This document shows, piece after piece, positions 62,043 through 64,000 of a stretch of 64,000 bases of DNA. The notes below the pieces were generated by a model. It did not search any database. It was not told the origin of the DNA and worked only from the letters and a program-made list of their open reading frames with translations. This stretch comes from Dechloromonas sp. TW-R-39-2 (lineage in GTDB: Bacteria > Pseudomonadota > Gammaproteobacteria > Burkholderiales > Rhodocyclaceae). Location of the stretch: NCBI RefSeq assembly GCF_016864195.1, contig NZ_CP045202.1:1705001-1769000 (forward strand), written 5' to 3'. Within the stretch, counting starts at the first letter, position 1, and each line of letters opens with the position of its first letter. Position numbers and translations under genes: made by a program.

Positions 62043-64000
62043 GACCGGATTTTTCAAGGCCTTGTCGCGTACTGTGTTCTGTCGTCCGGATTACCCGGAT
62101 GACGTTGATGATGTGCCGGATATGGCAGCCCTGTTTGCCCAGCTTGACGGCATGCTCTTCCGTTGCCGGGTGGATGAGGCCTGGACCCTGCTGTCGGTCA
62201 GTCCCGGTTGCCGTGAGCTCACCGGTTACTGCGCCGCCGAACTGCTTCAGGACCGGCTTTGTTCGCTTGAAACCTTGACCCACCCGGAGGATCGTTCGGT
62301 GGTTCGTGGAACGATCATGGCCGCGCTGGAGACCGGCTCGCGCTATCGGATTGAGTACCGGATCATTGGTCGCGACGGCGAAGAAAAATGGGTGCTTGAG
62401 CGCGGTGTTGGCGTTACCGGCGAAGCTGGAGAACGTATTCTCGAAGCTTATCTGGAAGATATTACCGATCGGGTGTTGGCGCATCTCCAACTGGCTGAAA
62501 CCGAATTGCGCTACCGCAGCATTTTTGAAAACTCGGTGGTCGGCATGTTTCAAACCACCGAGAGCGGGCGCTATCTGGCCGCCAACCAGGCACTGGCAAC
62601 GCTTTATCGCTACCCGACGCCGGAGGACTTGATCAGTAGCCTGGCCGATATTTCGACCGGTTTGTATATCGATACCCGGCGGCGTGACGAATTCAAGTGC
62701 ATGATCCAGCGCGATGGGCGGGTGATTGATTTCGAGTCGGAAATATTGTGTCGCGATGGCCGGAGGATCTGGATTTCGGAAAATGCCCATGCCGTCTTTG
62801 CCGCCGATGGAAGCTTGTCTTACTACGAAGGAACGGTGGAGGACATTACCGAGCGGCATCGCTACCAGTCCGTCCTGCAGCATCAGGCGACGCACGATCC
62901 ACTGACCGCGCTGCCCAACCGGAATTTGCTTGAGGATCGGCTGGGTCAGGCGGTTCTGGCCGGAGAACGGCAGGGCGGCAAAGTGGCTTTGGCCTTTGTT
63001 GATCTCGATAATTTCAAAGTTATCAACGACAGCCTGGGACATGCGGTTGGCGATCAGCTGTTGATCGAAATTGCCCATCGTTTGCGGACAGCCCTGCGCG
63101 GCGTCGATACCGTGGCCCGCTACGGGGGCGATGAATTTGTCTTGATCATGGGCGAGCAGGCTGTACGTGAGGACACGGTGCATTTGCTCGAACGCGTTCT
63201 CGATGCGGTCCAGGCGCCGCTGATGCTTGAAGGACACGCCTTGCGCATGAGTTGCAGTATCGGCGTCAGCGTTTATCCCGATGACGCGACGGATCTGGAT
63301 GGTCTGCTGCGGATTGCCGACGTGGCGATGTATCACGCCAAGGAGAGCGGCAAGGGACAATACTGTTTCTATACCCGGGACCTGAATCTCGCGGCACAAG
63401 AGCGTTTTGCCCTTGAAACCGCGTTGCGGGCCGCCATCGAGCATAACGAACTGGCCGTCGTTTATCAGCCGAAGGTCGATAGCCTGGGCCGTGTTCAGGG
63501 ATTCGAGGCATTGGTCCGCTGGAATAGCGCCGGTCAAGGACTGGTCACGCCGGACCGCTTCATTCCACTGGCCGAGGAAACCGGGCAGATTCTTGCGATT
63601 GGTGAGCAGGTGCTGTACGCCGCCTGTCGCACGGCAGCCAGTTGGCCGTTGATTGAGGGCCGGGCTTTGAGTGTGGCAGTCAATCTTTCGGCCCGGCAGC
63701 TCAAGGAACCGGGCTTGGTGGCCTTGGTGGCCGATGCCCTGAGTGTTTCGGGCTTGCCTCCCGAGTGCCTGGAACTGGAAATCACGGAAAGCATGATCAT
63801 GGGCGATGTCGAGCACACCATTCGTGTGCTGCGCTCGATCAAGGCGCTGGGCGTGAGGATTGCGGTCGACGATTTCGGCACGGGCTATTCCTCCTTGAGC
63901 TATCTGCAGCGGTTGCCGATCGATACCCTGAAAATCGACCGCTCCTTTGTCTCGGGTTGCGATCAGGGTGGGGCAGTGATGGCCATTCCGCACGCAATCA
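62035..64000 (+). CDS. PAS-PAS-GGDEF-EAL protein (truncated by window end)
   Basis: At least 655 residues. GTG at 62035 overlaps the end of the NIT-like gene by eight bases. Two PAS modules are visible (with linking [17 protein letters not shown] and [16 protein letters not shown]), then GGDEF ([13 protein letters not shown], intact) and EAL ([32 protein letters not shown], intact as far as seen). The C-terminus lies beyond the window. Domain order suggests a bifunctional or switched c-di-GMP enzyme controlled by the PAS domains and perhaps the upstream NIT-like sensor. Confidence 0.93.
   Translation, partial: MSETGFFKALSRTVFCRPDYPDDVDDVPDMAALFAQLDGMLFRCRVDEAWTLLSVSPGCRELTGYCAAELLQDRLCSLETLTHPEDRSVVRGTIMAALETGSRYRIEYRIIGRDGEEKWVLERGVGVTGEAGERILEAYLEDITDRVLAHLQLAETELRYRSIFENSVVGMFQTTESGRYLAANQALATLYRYPTPEDLISSLADISTGLYIDTRRRDEFKCMIQRDGRVIDFESEILCRDGRRIWISENAHAVFAADGSLSYYEGTVEDITERHRYQSVLQHQATHDPLTALPNRNLLEDRLGQAVLAGERQGGKVALAFVDLDNFKVINDSLGHAVGDQLLIEIAHRLRTALRGVDTVARYGGDEFVLIMGEQAVREDTVHLLERVLDAVQAPLMLEGHALRMSCSIGVSVYPDDATDLDGLLRIADVAMYHAKESGKGQYCFYTRDLNLAAQERFALETALRAAIEHNELAVVYQPKVDSLGRVQGFEALVRWNSAGQGLVTPDRFIPLAEETGQILAIGEQVLYAACRTAASWPLIEGRALSVAVNLSARQLKEPGLVALVADALSVSGLPPECLELEITESMIMGDVEHTIRVLRSIKALGVRIAVDDFGTGYSSLSYLQRLPIDTLKIDRSFVSGCDQGGAVMAIPHAI

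Noticed and set aside
1..64000. tRNA, rRNA or CRISPR loci
   Set aside because: On reading both strands I saw no cloverleaf-like sequence with a GGTTCGAATCC-type arm, no rRNA stretches, and no regularly spaced direct repeats.

Overview
The window looks like a chromosomal segment of a betaproteobacterium, most likely of the Rhodocyclales (Dechloromonas/Azonexus-like). This is an inference from the moderately high GC, the gene order mdh < GntR > sdhCDAB-sdhE-gltA-sucA-sucB-lpdA, betaproteobacterial porins, and a dense set of c-di-GMP and chemotaxis-type signalling genes. No rRNA, tRNA or CRISPR array was recognised.

Layout. (1) 1-3720: an integron-type gene-cassette array. Four cassette genes lie on the minus strand, separated by attC-like hairpin sites, and no integrase gene is visible. 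One cassette is strikingly AT-rich and encodes an unrecognised 588-residue protein with a nuclease-like tail. Another encodes a Tdi1/DUF1851-type T6SS immunity-like protein. (2) 4273-6208: a porin, a candidate small membrane protein and a 4-oxalocrotonate tautomerase homologue. (3) 6245-12561 (minus): an amino-acid ABC transporter, a DcaP-type porin, a MarC protein, an arginase and an EamA exporter, which together look like a basic amino acid uptake and catabolism block. (4) 12984-17153: carbonic anhydrase, an unannotated 42-residue membrane protein and an HPF/RaiA protein in one operon, then acnB. (5) 17307-24295: cupin, a periplasmic binding protein/diguanylate cyclase pair, psd, rlmF, yaiI and nnrS. 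(6) 24472-30388: a flavin oxidoreductase, secreted ankyrin protein, outer-membrane protein, PstS-like protein, CBS protein, truC and a CitE-like lyase. (7) 30477-43117: the TCA core. mdh faces a GntR regulator, followed by succinate dehydrogenase with its flavinylation factor, citrate synthase and the 2-oxoglutarate dehydrogenase complex. (8) 43223-49543: an EAL response regulator, zapE, a secretin-like protein and a PAS-GGDEF-EAL protein. (9) 49607-59686: metY, mnmC with two uncharacterised partners, lysS, a hybrid histidine kinase, a cupin and prfB with its programmed +1 frameshift. (10) 59950-64000: a chemoreceptor-like gene interrupted at a 9-T run, a NIT-like sensor and a PAS-PAS-GGDEF-EAL protein that runs off the right edge.

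Three layers of structure are not explained by the genes. A dispersed element present three times (near 5725-5855, 12811-12920 and 14276-14400) carries a perfect DnaA box. The 12-base palindrome GCGGTCGACCGC occurs at least six times, in genes and between them. A palindrome TCTTATATAAGA lies between mdh and the GntR gene, and a 9-base match to it overlaps the acnB -10 region. The candidates most worth pursuing as undescribed biology are the AT-rich integron cassette, the DnaA-box element, the palindrome family and the poly-T switch in the chemoreceptor gene.
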